Below, piece after piece: positions 26,281-41,010 of a DNA stretch of 64,000 nt. The notes beneath the pieces were generated by a model. That model made no database searches, was not told the origin of the DNA, and worked only from the letters and a program-made list of their open reading frames with translations. How positions within the stretch are numbered: the stretch's first letter is position 1; each line of letters opens with the position of its first letter. A program made the position numbers and the translations under genes. The DNA comes from Rhabdornis inornatus (taxonomy: Eukaryota > Chordata > Aves > Passeriformes > Rhabdornithidae), in NCBI GenBank assembly GCA_013397075.1, contig VWZS01002417.1, positions 62,001 to 126,000 of the forward strand. Direction: 5' to 3'.

Positions 26281-29200
26281 AACATCTCAGGTACCAATTA
26301 GCTCATCTCCAAACCAAACTCAGGCATGATAATTTGATTTGTGCCAGCCGAAACACCTACTCTCAGCCCTCACTGCAGTCAGTCTTTTCTCTACTTTGCA
26401 ATGAGCAAAGAAATGCTATTACAAGGAGTGGTTATTAAACCTGATATTTCATGAAAGCTGCCTTTTCACCTAGTAATAGCACATATATATTTTCAAAAGT
26501 GGCACACTTCAAGGTTAAACGCTGGCTGTGATTTTGCAAAAGGTTGTATCAAGACAGCAGCTTTGTGTGCAAACATTTTGCAGTTAATTGCAGGAAATCT
26601 GAGTGTGGTGTCAGGGCTGAAGAAACAAGTACCAGTGATTTACACTTCAAAGATTTCCCAATAAACATCAATCCAAGCATTTTACACTTGATTCCACTAT
26701 AGCTTATATAGGTGTAAAACAGGAGTAATTTTATTGAGGGCATGAACCGTGAAAGGCTAAAATGGCAAAGGCAAACTCCATAAAGATGTCATTGTTTTAG
26801 CTGAAGCTTACTGCACTCTTTATTATTGGGAATAAACCATTTCACTTAGTGGCAAGCACTGGAACCTGTGCCAATGTGTTTGTATTTATTTGATAATGTT
26901 GCTTCACACAACAATGGCTTGTGGAGAAATTATTACCAACCATATGTGTGACTGGGAGAAAGATTTTTGAAACAGGTTTGATAATAACAACTACTTCTAG
27001 TAGAGGAAGACTTGGGAGGGAAGAACATCGAGTGACCATTTACTATTCTTGTTATTAAATTAAGCAAAGATACTTGTCAGCTGAAGTGAAAACAGATTTG
27101 AATGGAAAATGTAAAATAAAATGTAAATCAGTCTTTTAAAATGAAAACAACTCCAGTCAATGGTTGTTCAAGTTTTAGTCATGTCAAGATCCACAACCAG
27201 CAAAGCATCAACTTGAACATATAAATTTTAATTTACTGACTGTTTCAGTTATTTCAATACTGGGGCATGAATGTGGTATAAGGGAAAGGGGAAGCAGACC
27301 CACACTTTGTTGAAAGGGTACTCCAGCTGTTCAAGCAGGTCAGAGATCCCAGCATGGGACACCTCTGCCTTCCCTTCTTCCAAGGACTTTGAAGGGATTA
27401 CCAGCATGAAATTCATCTGCAGGCTGAGGGTCTTTGGTGTCTAAAAAGTTGCTTTTCACTGACTTGAATGTATAGCATGTTTGCAGTGTAAGTGGGGAGT
27501 TCTATGTAATGTCATTGCTATTTCAGAGTAGAATGTTACTATTTGACCTTGTCATTCAAGATTTCTGGAAGACATCTGAGTGTGAGGTTTTCTTCTTAAG
27601 ATCAGAAGTACAGTCTTGAATAATGTCTGCATGAGTTAGTCTTTCATCATTGGACTAGTAAACACTTCTATTTTCATTTGCACATGCAATAATTCAGTGA
27701 GTCTGAACTTTCTTTTAGGACATTTCTTGAGATAACATTTACAGGTGCCTCTGAAAAAGATTTGTGGGGAGAGATTTTGAATGGAATTTAAAACTTAATA
27801 TAATAAAAAATTTTAATGCATGTGCAGACATGTGCTATTTACATCTAAATAGTGTCTGTGATATTTACTAGATTGCAACTGAGTTTGAAAAAATGAGAGA
27901 AAGAAATTCTTGTTTTTCTTTTCCTAATAGTACAAGTATAAAAAGAATAGGAGTCTGGATGGCAGGGATAAATCCAGTTCTATTGTATACTTTGACCAAT
28001 TTAATCTGATGGATAGTTCAGTAGATCAGACTTCTAGCAACAATAAGCTATTAGTGCTGTGTAAGTCCAAAATATTTTGGGAGGATGTTTTATTCTGAAT
28101 TACAGAAAAAAATGATGCTCGGTCATTTTATCTGAGTGCTTCAGGCCCAACACTCTCTTGTGTGTCCGTGAAATATCTTTTCTTCTCTTTCAGGTACAAC
28201 CTCTTTGCTCACGATTCAGGGCATGGGGGGTTCAATTGAAAGAACACTCATGGCTCTGGAAACATCATAATGGTATTGAAGCTTATTTTAGCCTGCAAAT
28301 TATCTGTGACATCTCATTTGAAAACTAAGGTTTAATTTAAAAAAAGAGAGTCTCTACCTTCAGCAGTAGTGGCAAATACAAAGGACAAGCCTTGAAATAA
28401 AAGGGTTTTTAAAGTTAACCTTGGGAACAAGAGAGTTGCAGGCATGAAGATCCTCTCAAAGGAGCGAGGGGAAGGGAGGGGAAGCTCTGGAATCTCGGCT
28501 ACATGTGCACTGCCGTCAGAGTGCCAATATCCCACTAGAGCTGTGAACCAAAGGAGGCACAGGGTGAGCTCACAAATAAAAGCTCTCCTAGGCTGGCTGT
28601 AGAGTTCAGGATGAGTTGCAAAGTACGATGTTCTTCTCAGGGAGGAAAAAACTGTTGTGGCACTGGTGCTGCCATCTGACAGGTGTGATAGCAAAATGAA
28701 GATGTGACTAGGTGAGTACAAAATTTCACTTTTTATTAATATTGTACATAACTCAGGATATTTTTAAGCTTCAAGCAGATTAATAAATTTATCTTCTTAC
28801 TTAAATTTTGCCCTAAAGTTTCAAACACAAATGTTGCCCTAAGTTGTTCTTAAAATGTGCCAGTGGATAGTGGTGTTCATGTAAAGAGACCAAGGAAGCT
28901 GCATTTTAATGCAGATGTAGGATTCTTACATATACACACAGACAAATTGCCAGTTAGCAAGAGATGGTGCAATCTGTTTTATCTTCCCAGAGACTCTGGT
29001 CTGCAGTCATTCAATTGCCTCCAAAAGCTTCAGGCCAACAGGTTTTCCTTTCGAGCCCCAAAATCACCTCTTTCCAGGTTCCTGTAAGGTCCTGCTCCTC
29101 CTCAGAGATACTCTCACTGGTGAATGACCTTTCTCTGTTGTGCTAAGTAGAGTATAAACAAAATAGAGACTCCTTCAGCCAACCAGGGCACTGAGAGGAT

Positions 29201-32200
29201 TCTTGCTCTGATAACACTGGCCAGGTGAGTAACCTCAGCCTGGGGTGCTGCTTGTGTGGAAACAACATGATAACACATGTTATTAGATGCCCTCAGGACA
29301 GGAGGGTCACTTCTCTGTGAAGGAAGTGGCACTACTCCTGCTCTGTTAACTCAAAGAATGTGTGCTAGTGCTCATGCAGGCTGGCTGCTGTTGCTGTGCT
29401 TGTAGTGCAAAGTCAGATTTGGGATTACTGCAATGCTTTCTGTGCTCTTGAGGCAGCAGTGCAAAAACTTCCTGTCCCTTTTATTGCAGAACAGGGATTA
29501 TCATTATCACAGGTGGTTTTGAGGGGGCTTTTTAAACATGAGCAAGTACAGGACTCTAGCAAACATATGTCCTGTTACTACTCCCCAGAAAGTCTTGAGA
29601 AAGGCATCTAATCTACATCTGCTCCTCCCCTCTGTACATACAGATACAGAACCACTTCTGGCCCTAAAGGTGAAGCCCTGAGGGCTAATTAATGAATATT
29701 TGTAAAGTATTTTGTGGAGGAAACCTGCCACATTGTCTAATTACCTGATAGCATCCAGATCCCAGGGGAGTGCTCCAGATGGCTGATGCTCCATCCTTTG
29801 CCCCTGCTGCTGAGGCCACTGCTCTTCCTGTGCTCTTCCAGTGAAGCAGATGAGGGGACCTCTGGGACATCTGCATGGTCCTTTCTGTGATGTGAGATCT
29901 TACTTCTTTAAATAAAAGAATAATTTTGTTATCTCTGCAAAACTCAATAGTTGAAGTCTGTCTGTTTCCCTTGGATCTTTGCTGCCTTGATTTTTTTCAT
30001 TTGCAGTGAGACCATGGGGCTGAAGGGAGCACAGAAGAGGGAGCAGCTGGAAGGAAAGCTGAACTAGTGCCTGTCCCTACCCTGCTTATCCCATTGGGCA
30101 TGTGTTATGTTCAGGTGATCTTAGTGGCCTTGCTGCAAAAAGCCAGAAGGATTTTGCCTTTCTAACCTTAACAGCATTGGCTGCTTGTAGTATTTGTTTG
30201 ATTGCTTTTTGGATTCTTTTTGTAGGGTTGTTTTTTTTTTCTTTTTTTTTTTTACTTTTTTTTAATGGAATAAAAATCTGTTGATGCAGAATGTATCATG
30301 GAGAATAAAACAGTATGTTGCTCTGAGCACATGTGGCCTGGGCCTGGTTCAGGTTCCTTCCTGGCTTCCATGTTATTTCTTCGTCTACTCAAGGCCTCTC
30401 ACCACAGCTGACTTTGCTACAGAAATATTATTTTTTGTTTGCCTTAACTTTAAAAGCTGTTTCCTACTGAACTGTCTATGCTGCTGAGAAGGAAAGGAAC
30501 CAGGCTGCATAAAATTTGAGACCATGCATTTTGTGATCAATATGTTTTGTAAAAATGATATCAATATAACCCAGGGATAAAGCTGGCAAAGTTTTCTGAG
30601 AAGAGCTGATGGGATGATAAGAGAAAATCTCCTCTGGGAGCTTAAACTGTTTCACTCTTAAAAATAAGTTTAAGTTTGGCTTTAGCAGTCTGATTACAGA
30701 ATTAATTTAATTTACAGTCTCTGCAGTCCAAATGTCCCCACAGGTGTCTATCTCTGAACATAGCTAAACCACACTGAAGACAGGCCTATTTCTCATCCTG
30801 ACCATAAAGGTGACTGAAGCAGATGAAGACCTGTGGCCTGATCCATCCTCAGTCAGGTGTTAAGTCCACAAGACAAAAAGAGTCAAGGACTGCCAATTAA
30901 AGCTGGTCTGGTTTATATTGGAAATATTGAGTAGATTTTAATACAGTAAATGTTGTAAAAGGCATATGATAAACTCTTCTTCATTGTAGGCTGGAAAATC
31001 CAGGCAGGCATTTTAACTTTCAGTGGCAGATGTATGCAAAGAGCAGTGAATCTGAAGAAGTGCTCTGGCTGATGGTAACCCAGAGGCCAACTTAGATTAC
31101 TTTTAGGTGAAACTTTCAGTCCAAATGACTCCTTGTGCTGCCAGTTCCTATGAAAAGACCCCAAATCTCAAAGTGAAACTCAGCAACCACCCAAATTCAC
31201 ATGGCCAGAACTGTGTGGAGCATCAGACAGCAAATAGTACTAAGAAACAATGCAGGATTCTGAACATGTTTGCAGAGAAAAGTGGATGGGGCTGGGGAAA
31301 TATTTTCTTCAGTATTTTGGGTCCTGACATGATTTAGATTCTCATGAATTCTGGAGAAACAGCAACTTCAGGCTTGAGGGAAGGCACTGTTTTTATTGTC
31401 TCTTTGTGCTTTCTTTGGCATGGCATCATGTATGCATGCAGGGTGAGACCCAGAGTCTGACCTGGGAAAATGTGCAATAGTAATGAAAATCATCAGAACT
31501 GCAAGAAAACCTGCTCACAGATCACAGCCTGAAAAATAGCAAGACCAAAGATCAAACCTGAAGAGTGTAACTCTGGATGTGAAACAAGAGAAAAAAGCAG
31601 GGTCCAAACACCAGAAATCACTGGAGAATGACGGGGCAGCAATGGTACTCCCCTTCTCTCTGCCACCAGACATGAGCTTGTCTCCTCTTTCAACGTGAGA
31701 ATATACATCTTGCCTCTGATCAGCCCTCAAGAATAGTCTCTTCTGTCTCTTTTGCTGCCAAAGATACTCAGCAAGTTTTTTTTCTCCATGTTATTCTTCA
31801 CATTTTAGAGGACTTCATGTAAACATGCACAAATATCTCATTATCCTGTGCTAGCTCTCTCATTATGGCTTCCCTTTGTGCAGCCTACAGAAAGATTAGG
31901 CTGCCTGATTTGCAGAGGTCTGACTGACCCATTGTTTGCTGCCTTGGATAGCTTGGAAAAATGGCTGCACTCTACATAAAAGGCTTTCAGAAAGTCTTAT
32001 TGAATCATCTGTTATATACAATGTGTGTACACATATCTAAATGTTTATAAATAGGTATTCATGGAAGCATATATGTGTAGAGTCCCTTTTGCTTGTTTAG
32101 TTGTGCAAATGGCCTTCCCTGAAGATGTGCCAAAAAGGAGCCTGCTGCAAAACCTGTGCTGCACGGATCCTAGGGGAGCTCTCTGTTACAGTGAGTCCCT

Positions 32201-35000
32201 TTGTGCATGGGCTTTTACAGCTCATCATCTCAGCCTTCTCCTCCCAGAACGAATCTTTCTTCTTTTCAAGGGCTAAGTATGCTTCCAAATCAGGATGTTA
32301 ATCTGCACAATTCTTTCCACACAGAAAGAATGTTTTCCTATCTGCTGAACATTTTAACAAATATTTTAGGTTCTTTGGCTTTTTTATTATTCTGTGTGAT
32401 ACCATCTGCTGTAGATAATTAACTTGTCTACTTCAGTGTGCTTTTTGTGGGCCTCTCTCTCTCTTAATTTTATGTTCACAGGCCACAATACTGCAAGCAA
32501 TATTGGATTGTAGCTCTGCTGATTCAGCCTCCTGTGACTCCTTCTCTGACCTGGCAAGTACTTCTGGCAGAACAATATTCACGGATCAGCTGAGATGCTG
32601 GGAATTCTGGAACCTCTGTTGAAGGCAGGGACTGCAGCTTTACTGAGTGCTAAACTTGTGCTTGAGGCAGCACATAATGAAGAAGCTCCAGCAGCCTCTT
32701 CATGATGGGTCTAAGCCAGTGGTGATTTTGGCACTAATATTATCTTCATTTTTGCTTGCCACCATTGCTCCATGGCAGGGACACATGACTCTGGTTCCAG
32801 AAGTAAAGGGAAACATTTTCTGCAGTTGTCTGCTCTCATTACAGCCTTAAAGTTGTCAGAGAAAGAGATTAAGGCTGTGTCGTTCTTGGTTTTTGTTGCT
32901 GTCTTTGCCAAGAAAATGAGTTGTCACAAAATCTCAAGAGCTAATCTCTTCTCATTAAGAGCCCCTCTCAGCCTGAGACTTAGGGGAGTTTTAATGAGAA
33001 CAGACATTGATGCAGAATGAGCATGTTCTCACTGGGGCTACTCCAGTGGCAATCTGAATACTTCCAGTTCTTGTCTGCGCTGGAATTTAGAGACATGTTT
33101 CTACTGAGTGGGGAAATTGAGGCATCTATTCTAGGTTCAGCAGCCTCCAAATACTCTTTAGGGCAAGAAGTGAGTGATACAAAAGCCACCAAGCAAAAAC
33201 AAAACACCACCAATGAATGCCCACCTTATTTACATATAGACAGTGTCTTTACTTTGAAAATGCAGTGGCTGTATAACACGAAGGTTTTGGTCATCATGGA
33301 AGGTGGGACTGGTGTCTTCACTGTCAAGAGCTCCTGGTACCAAGAGTAATTCTGAAAACTCTGAAGCCTACCTCTGTTTGGAGAAAGCAGGTATCTCTCC
33401 AACAGTAACTGTGTCTGGGAGATACTGTCAAAGTCCAGTGCCTGGAAATGTCCTGTGAGCTCTTGGGACTTGCTGTACCACATTTCATGCTTAAGAGTTT
33501 ATACCCATTGCTGTAGAACAAGAAATTGATACCATTTTCTCAGACTAAAAATTGCTCAAACAGTGGCATGGGACTGCCCTGGAAATATGTAAGCATGAAA
33601 GGAATTGCTGTGTATTTCAGAGATGTGTTCACCTCTCAGCTGCTTTCAGAGTAGCCCAGGGATCCTTGCAGGTAGAGCAATAATACATTTTCAGCCACTC
33701 ATTTTCAGTACTCCAGTTGCATCAGTAACCTCATTGTAGTCAAAAAACAGCCTTTTTAACTCCAGTTGGCTAAAACCTTAATCTGAATGAATGCTGTAGG
33801 CTCACAGACCTTGATAATGACAGCCAGCATGATATGAGAATACCTGCTTTTTGAGATGTAGCAGATGGATTGCTGCGTTAAGGTGTTAGCTCAAAACTAC
33901 ATCCCATGGATCAACAGAAAGCTGCACTATTTCCTGCTCTTTCCCCAAAAGATCAAAGCAGGTTATGTCTTTCAGAAAAGTTAGTACAACCTTCTGTATG
34001 CAGTTTCAAGATTCCTGCATCTTGGTGCTTTACCTGCCTCCTGATTTGGGTGCTTAAACTCTGTTTTATTTTATGATCATGTCATTTAGGCTGGTGTCAA
34101 CAGTTCAACCATCATTAAAGCTTCTGTAAGGCCTCTAGTGTCTAATGCATTAGCAAAGCCTTTATCAGAGCCATACAGGAACTGCTCAGAAAGACCAGCA
34201 AAGTGTGAGCAGGTAGGAAGGGACCTACACTGATTTTCGTTTTGCTAACATTCTTTTGGCTGTGTGACTTAGTGTTGAGGCTTTGAAAGTAAAAGGTTAA
34301 AAATGCTAATTTCTGCTAGATCTTCAAGTCCAACAACCTGAAATGTAGGATGTTTAATCCATCAAGGGACTTTTTAAATTTACCCATATTAAACATCTTA
34401 CCACAGATATGTTTTAAGTGAAGGTGGAAATTAGATTTAAGTTTTACTAAAGAATAGAGAATAATGAAAAAATCCTTTTCGTCTTTTAGGCTTTATAAAA
34501 TCATCCCTTATTCTTGGTGCATATTCTAAAGAAGATGCAACATGAAACTGAACTCCTCATTTTGGTCCAGGTCCTTAGCCTAGAAAATTGCACTAAAATT
34601 GCAGATGGTCACTTTGGCCCTGCAGATACAAGTATTCATCCTCATCCAGTGCAATCATGAAGATCCATGAGTAAGCCAGAGTAGTTTTCCTTTCTTTTTC
34701 AGACTGTAGACTTTGCAGTAACCAAAGTCTTGGATAGAACATCAGCATCAGTACAATCAGCTGAAGTAAGTTCACCAGTCCTTAAGCTTTTACTCACAAT
34801 GGTCCTGTGTACCACAGGCTAACAAGAGAAATCTGGAATGCTTCTAAACTGTATTTTGCTATTCCTTTATGTGAGCACTCACCATTATGAGTTGAAAGTA
34901 TGATACAGGTGATACTAGGTGCTCTACAGTGTCCCACAACACATAAAACAGGTAATAAATTTTGTTTGGAGTTAATTAGATAGGTATAACAAAACATAGG

Positions 35001-35044
35001 ACAATGGACCTATGTTTTTGAGACAATGGACTTACATTTTTGAG
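35001..35044. repeat. 22-bp imperfect tandem duplication
   Basis: The unit ACAATGGACCTATGTTTTTG plus AG (35001-35022) is followed at once by a copy with three substitutions (35023-35044). The mismatches suggest an older duplication than the perfect ones elsewhere in the window. Confidence 0.9.
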
Positions 35045-35089
35045 TTTATTTACCCTTCTGCCTTCTTTTCCAAATGTTCATCCTTGATT

Positions 35090-35127
35090 AAATCTAGAAA
35101 TGGTAGCTTTAAATCTAGAAATGGTAG
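35090..35127. repeat. 17-bp direct repeat, period 21
   Basis: AAATCTAGAAATGGTAG occurs at 35090-35106 and again at 35111-35127, separated by CTTT. It lies only about 45 bases from the 22-bp duplication, so this short stretch has duplicated twice. Confidence 0.95.
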
Positions 35128-38100
35128 AGAATATACTCAATATATGGACTAAATATACTGATGTTCTTGACAATAATTTTGAACCAAGAGAAGTACATTA
35201 AATTTATCCGTCAAAACAAATAATAAAAAACCCCTAGTTGTGGTAGACTTCAAGTCAAGAAGTTTATCTGTGGAATTCAGCATGTGAATAAAAATTTGCT
35301 ATGGGAACATTACAGGCTATTGCATGTATATATGTGTGTTCCAAGATATTAAGAAGAGAGGTGGCCTGTCTAGCAGGAAGAAACATTCCCTAAATTTCAA
35401 AATGGTCTCTAAGCATAGTGATGGCTGGAAACAAATGGCTGGAGCCTTCACTAAGTGTAAATTGCTGGTCCTTGCTGACAGAAATCCACACTGAAGGTAA
35501 GAAGGCTCTCAAAGTGCAAGGTGAAGCCTCAACTACTCAAGCTTTCACTTTGTATACCTATCACAAAGGTCATTCTCTGCTTATGCTGTAAATATGGCTA
35601 AGTTACCTGTGCCAATGCCAGAGGTAAACATGGTGAAAATCCCTGCTGATGTGAATATTTCTCCTACCTCAGCATGGCATCTCCAATTAGCCATTATTTC
35701 CTCTTCTTTTCCAAAATACTTTTTCAAACTCCAAACAACAGTGTAGCCTAAAAAAGTGAAATAGCTATTAGATGCACCAAATAAGGGTGCTTTTTTTTTT
35801 TTTTTCTAATTTGCACACACACATATGTCCCTATTTTCAGCCTGACTGAAATTTTGTGATTTATTAGTTTTGCAGGAGTATATTTTTGCACTTTTCCTGA
35901 CTTCCAGCTTCAAATGTCAGGGAGCCACCCAGGGAACTTAATATCCTTCCTTACGCAGAGAAAGACCCCTCAGACTGAAGGAAAATAGGTCCTTCCTATT
36001 TTTTTTTTCCTTCCTTGAAAACTTGGTCTGGTGCTCTCAGGAGGGTATTCTCATTCTGGTAGAGCAACTTTGGCACAAGCAGGACAGCAATCAAGTGTGA
36101 ATGCAAAGAGGAGCAGAAATGTTTCAAGGAAAGAGGAGCACATCAGATCCTCAGACTTCATATTCTTTGATTAACATTTTCATTACACTGTGCCACTTTA
36201 GGGGACAAATAATATATATAATAGATAATAGATAATATATTTCCTCAAAAAAACTTAGGAATTAATGTTGACAAGCTCAGATTGATGGATCCAACATAAG
36301 AAACTTCCATCTTTCTCTAAATGTTTTGCTTCATTGGGAACAAAGTGATATGCATGCACGTTATTAATAATGTAAGCAGCATTTAGTGCCATTCTTAATA
36401 TTAGAAACAATTTATTTATTGAGGTGACATTCTACTCGTGTTCATTCTAATACAGGTACACAACTGCTATAACTAATTTTATAACATTAACAAATGTTTA
36501 ACAGCCAGTGCAGCCAAGAAGTAATGTGGTTATAAACATTTATGTGGAATGTAATAATCTCTCATGAAAAGTTAGTGAACCAATACCTGGAGCCTAAATT
36601 GCACACACAGACACACACAAACACACAGGTGGAATGAAAAAGAAAAGTTTTGGGTATGATGCTTTTCTAAATGGAATTAATGTTGGTGTGCATACACTAT
36701 TACTTATAAAATATAAATCATGATGCTGACAATGTAAAGTTCCCATTTTAGAACTATGTGGGTTTTTTCTGAATTAAAAAAAAAAAAATCACAGAGCACC
36801 CATAGCTTATGTAGAGCTACTTGTACGGACTGCACACTTTCCAGCCTTCCTAATTACTCTGGCATATGAACACAGAACTAATCCTCCTTAAGAGCCCTCC
36901 TCCAGCCTCAGCCAACTTTTTTGGACAACTCCCACTGGAAAATTGAAGTCCTCTAACAAAGCAAGTAGAGCAACAGATCCAAGCTGAGGATTAACTCAGC
37001 TGGGGCTAGAAGCACATCTGAGAGATAGTGAGGCTTTCACCAAGTGCCTAAATAACTGCTCAATTTCCCTTGTGGTTAAGTTGCTTAAATTTCATCACTT
37101 CTGCTGAAAATTACCCTTGATAGGGTTATCTTGAGAGAGATCTCCCAGGAAATCATGGCCCAAACTATTGAGGGATTTAAGAATTAAAGAGGCAGCATCA
37201 TAAATTCACCCAGACCCAAGCAGAACTTAAACAGCTCCTGGCCAGTGACAGAACACCCAAAACCCCTAGGAAAAACACCCACCCCCAAGAGGAACATAGT
37301 TTCTCCTGAGCAGAGACCATGATCCATCATCTAGTACCAAATCCAAGGGGTTTCTCTCCAAGCTCCCTTTCTCTGATCTGCAGGATGTGACCTACTTAAA
37401 GCCAGCTCTACAGAGGAGGAGAGGAACTGATGTCAGCCATGCAAATCAGACTGATTTATATTCTGATGCAATCAGCCACAATCACAAAATCCACTTAGCT
37501 GGGTGAGGACTCCAGCTACTTTGTTCAATTACACAATTATCATATTCCATTTAATCCCCAAATCAATTCCTGTATTTAGAATTATTTAAGATGCTTCAGC
37601 AATTATACCTAATTAGGTTCTATCAGTAAAGTAAATAAATGATGTGATGTGCCAATCAGATGGCAGCAATGCCAGCTGAAGGAAAAGGAGTTCCTAAGTC
37701 CTCTGCATCATGCAAATGAGTGTTTGGGTGTTATAGAAACATTTGCTATTGTATTGGTGAGAAGAAGACCACAGAGTCCAGATCTGTTATTGACCATTCA
37801 ATCATTTTGGGGCTGTGCTACCTTGGACACCTGCAAAGATGACTGCTCTTTTTGTTGGGTAGTTGGCCACTTCATTTCCCTGCTCAATGTTTATAAAAGG
37901 ATCTGAAGAAATAAAGCAAAGGAGGGAAATATCTGATCTCCCCATAATCAGGATCTGCTGTCCTGCCTGTAGAGAGAGGTTTTCAGACCAGTTTCAGAGG
38001 AAGAGGGGCAAGCAAGAGTGGACTGTCCTAGTACTGGAGAAGAAACCTCCAGAACACTCCCTGTCCTCACAGGAACGCCATGCAGGTTCAGTGGTTGGAG

Positions 38101-39290
38101 CTGTATGACAACATCCCCTCCAATCTCAGGCAACCATTTTTTTTTTTTCTCTAGGCAGACTGGGCTGTTTTAGGGTCTTCTGATACAGTTCAGACTTCAC
38201 TGACCCAGCAGCTGTGTACAGTCCCTCATCATCGTGATTATGCTTTCCTACAGGAAAAGCAACCAATTTTAAAATACCAGCTTTGCTTTTTGGCCATTTT
38301 ATTTAATTCTTGCAGTTTTTTCTTCATGTCAGCTAGGATATCTGGCTTTCAGGCACAGAAAATTATTTCTTTAGTGACATCCCATTCTGTCTTGAGAGCA
38401 AAGGGTTTTAAAGCAGGGGCCTGTAATGCCAAAGCACAACTTTCTACAGCTTGACCTCAAGAGCTCAAAGCTACAACATTTCCATTAAAAAGTGGCTTTT
38501 TTTAAAAACAAAGTCTATTTTATAATCTCCCACACACATGGCATTGAGAAAAGACCTAAATGACTGGACAACATCTTTTTTGGCTGCTGAGCACAAATAC
38601 CATGCAAACATACTCCTTTGCTGTGAGGGAATTACTGGAGAACACCATGTAATTACTAGCTGCAGTAACTGCAGTTATGTGTTAGATTTGACAAAATCAT
38701 TAGAGCTGGTGGGTTTAAAAGTCCTCCCAGGCAGAGACTGAGAAATGTCAGCCTTGGAGATGGGGCTTGGGGTGTTAAACCCACAGCACCCACATGGACT
38801 GTCTGCTGGTCATTTCTTGGCTTTCTCTCTCTCTCTCCCCACCACTTGGCTAGGGATGAATATTGTGAGAAGAGGCTGCCTGGAGTCCTTTCTGATCAAG
38901 CCCATGTGTCCATAAAAATAGCACTTGTTCCTTTTTGGTGCCAGTTTCTTTCCCCGGGAAAAAAGAAAAAAACAAAACAGAAGAAGCCTGAAACTCTTTC
39001 CATTTAGGTTGGTATAGGTCAAGAATTACTCACTGGACTCAGTGGGGTAAGTGATATCAGCATTTTGTATCCTACCCAGAGCATTTAGTTAAATAGCTGA
39101 TAGTTAGCAGGCAATTTCACTTAATCTCTGTTCCGACAATTTTTACTGTTATTGTGGGGGTGATTCTCTTTTGCTCTCAGGCTTTCCGTTTGTCTTCCTG
39201 TTGGACATTGAGAAGGAGCTCAAGTGAATGCTCTGTTTGCATGGCCAGGAGAGGGCTTCCTGGCCATGATGTTCCCACTCCCAGCTCCTG

Positions 39291-39316
39291 CACAGCCCTT
39301 GGGCACAGCCCTTGGG
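39291..39316. repeat. 13-bp perfect tandem duplication
   Basis: CACAGCCCTTGGG occurs twice in succession (39291-39303 and 39304-39316), just upstream of the CR1 fragment. Confidence 0.9.
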
Positions 39317-39387
39317 CACAGCTGGCTCCCTGACAGCATCTTGGTGCAGAGCTGAGCCTGAGGCCAGGGGCTGCAGTCCTTGCTTTA

Positions 39388-39516
39388 TTTGGACAGGACT
39401 TTGAGCAAGCTGGCCTAGTGCAAGGTGTCCCTGCCTGTGGCAGAAGGGTTGAAACTTGCTGATCTCCAAGGTGCCTTCCAGCCCAAACCATGTTATGGTT
39501 CTATGATTCTATGATT
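39388..39516 (+). mobile_element. CR1 LINE fragment, 3' end
   Basis: The segment follows the CR1 3' untranslated region in order: GGACAGGACTTTGAGCAAGC, CTGGCCTAGTGCAAGGTGTC, a CCCTGCC...GGCAG stretch, then AAGGTGCCTTCCAGCCCAAA and a terminal run of ATTCTATG-type octamers (TTCTATGATTCTATGATT at 39499-39516). CR1 elements end in such octamers instead of poly-A and are usually 5'-truncated, as here. No reverse-transcriptase frame is present. The sequence just upstream (39180-39387) is GC-richer, but I could not align it with CR1. Confidence 0.88.
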
Positions 39517-41010
39517 TGCTCCTGGAAGCTCAAACTGAGGTAGAGATTTCTTCAGCTCCTGCATTTAGTGGAGGATTTACAAGCAAGTATACTTTTCTCA
39601 GGCCTTTGCAGCAATGTCCAAATTTACCCTGACCAAGCTGACAAATAATGGGATTGGAGCAAAAAAAATAAAGAGTTGGACCACTTAAAGACAGGAAGGT
39701 GTCTTGTACTTAGAAGTTGATCTTCTGCAATCTGACTTGTGGCAGGCGCAAAGTATGTTGCCAGTCAACATTTTTGGCTTTTATTGAGCATTAATACAAC
39801 ATGGGGCAAAACCAAGGTTCCCTAAAGGAGGGATATTTTAAAAGAAAACATGAATTAATCAAGAGACAAACAGGAAAGGGAAGTCAGGGAAAAATTAATG
39901 AAACTTTTCAGAAGCCACCAAGAGACTAAGGATGTTGCCATCAAGATACCCTTGGAGAAATGGTGAACTTCTGCCCTGTTCCCATGCCATAATGGAAAAT
40001 CCTGTGTACAGTGGCAGCTATTTCAGCTATTTCCTGTATGCACCTGACTGTGGTACAGCAGATCACCAAGCCACTGAACCGGGGTAACCTGTCACTATGT
40101 TTGGATTTTGGCATCATGGGTTTTGGGAAAAAAACAGGCAAGTTTTGGAGCAGGCTTGTCTCCTAAAGCGAAAGCTGGAGTTGGCAGAATTTTGACCATG
40201 GAGGATGCTGAACATGTGCTGAGGAATATATTGTGTGCTGATCTACAGCCTACAGATGATGCTGCAGTCACTCTGGCATAGTTATTAAGAACCAGCCCAA
40301 ATGATATTAACAGAAGTAAAACATTACTGCTTAAAGATACTGTGCCATTAACAAACCATCAATAATGGCAGGACGGCATTACATATATAAATAAGCCATT
40401 GAGTGTCAAAAAACTTATATCCCTGTCCAATAATCCTTATCAATGTGGTCGTGGAAAGCAAGGGAGACTTTGTATGTTTTATGGGCAGGTCTAATATTAG
40501 AACTAATTGGGGTTTGTGAGCCAGAACTTTTCCCTCCATTTAATATGTCTGTTGCAGAAATCGCATGCTTTTGATGGCTTTGTTCTGAGGCTGCGTGAGG
40601 TTTAAAAAGTGCTATAAAGAAAGAAATACAGAAATTACTGATAAGTCCAAATGTAACTCCATTCTCCCATGCATGTTCTTTTAATGCCTTGCATTAATTT
40701 GTCCCTCTGAAATAATGATTGAGGTAGATGCTTCTTAATTTTTGTGTGTCCTCAGCTCAAACACCTCAGCTCTCTTCTTTCTTCTCTGCAAATTTTTATG
40801 AAATGAATGTACCACCCCTGAAATGAATACACCACACAGACTTACAAATGCCAGAACTTTATCAAAGCAATCAGCTGGCAGTGAAGCACATTGTGGAAAG
40901 TCTTCTCAGATACCCAGCAGCACCCTGAGCTGGGCATATCTTTTTTCCCGTCTAGAAATCCTTTTCCTGATTGTTAGGCATTGGTGTCTCAATGGAAAGA
41001 GGGTTGCTGG

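Larger units (their letters stand above)
26281..39387. other. Noncoding region, no gene recognised
   Basis: This is unique, AT-rich sequence with only short open frames. Minor simple repeats include T-rich runs near 30230-30265 and 35791-35806, an AT/GATA-like run near 36210-36240, and a short CA-rich stretch near 36602-36628. Two close tandem duplications near 35 kb are listed separately. The segment 33600-37600 has almost no open frame above 60 codons on either strand, which fits intergenic or intronic DNA. Confidence 0.6.

Noticed and set aside
28332..28721. 129-codon minus-strand frame, and a GTGAGT on the plus strand near 28711 suggesting an exon border
   Set aside because: The two signals are on opposite strands, and the peptide is unrecognised. 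A single donor-like hexamer is expected by chance many times in this window.
39177..39491. 104- and 106-codon minus-strand frames
   Set aside because: They lie partly antisense to the CR1 3' end and partly over a 13-bp duplication, with no independent coding evidence.
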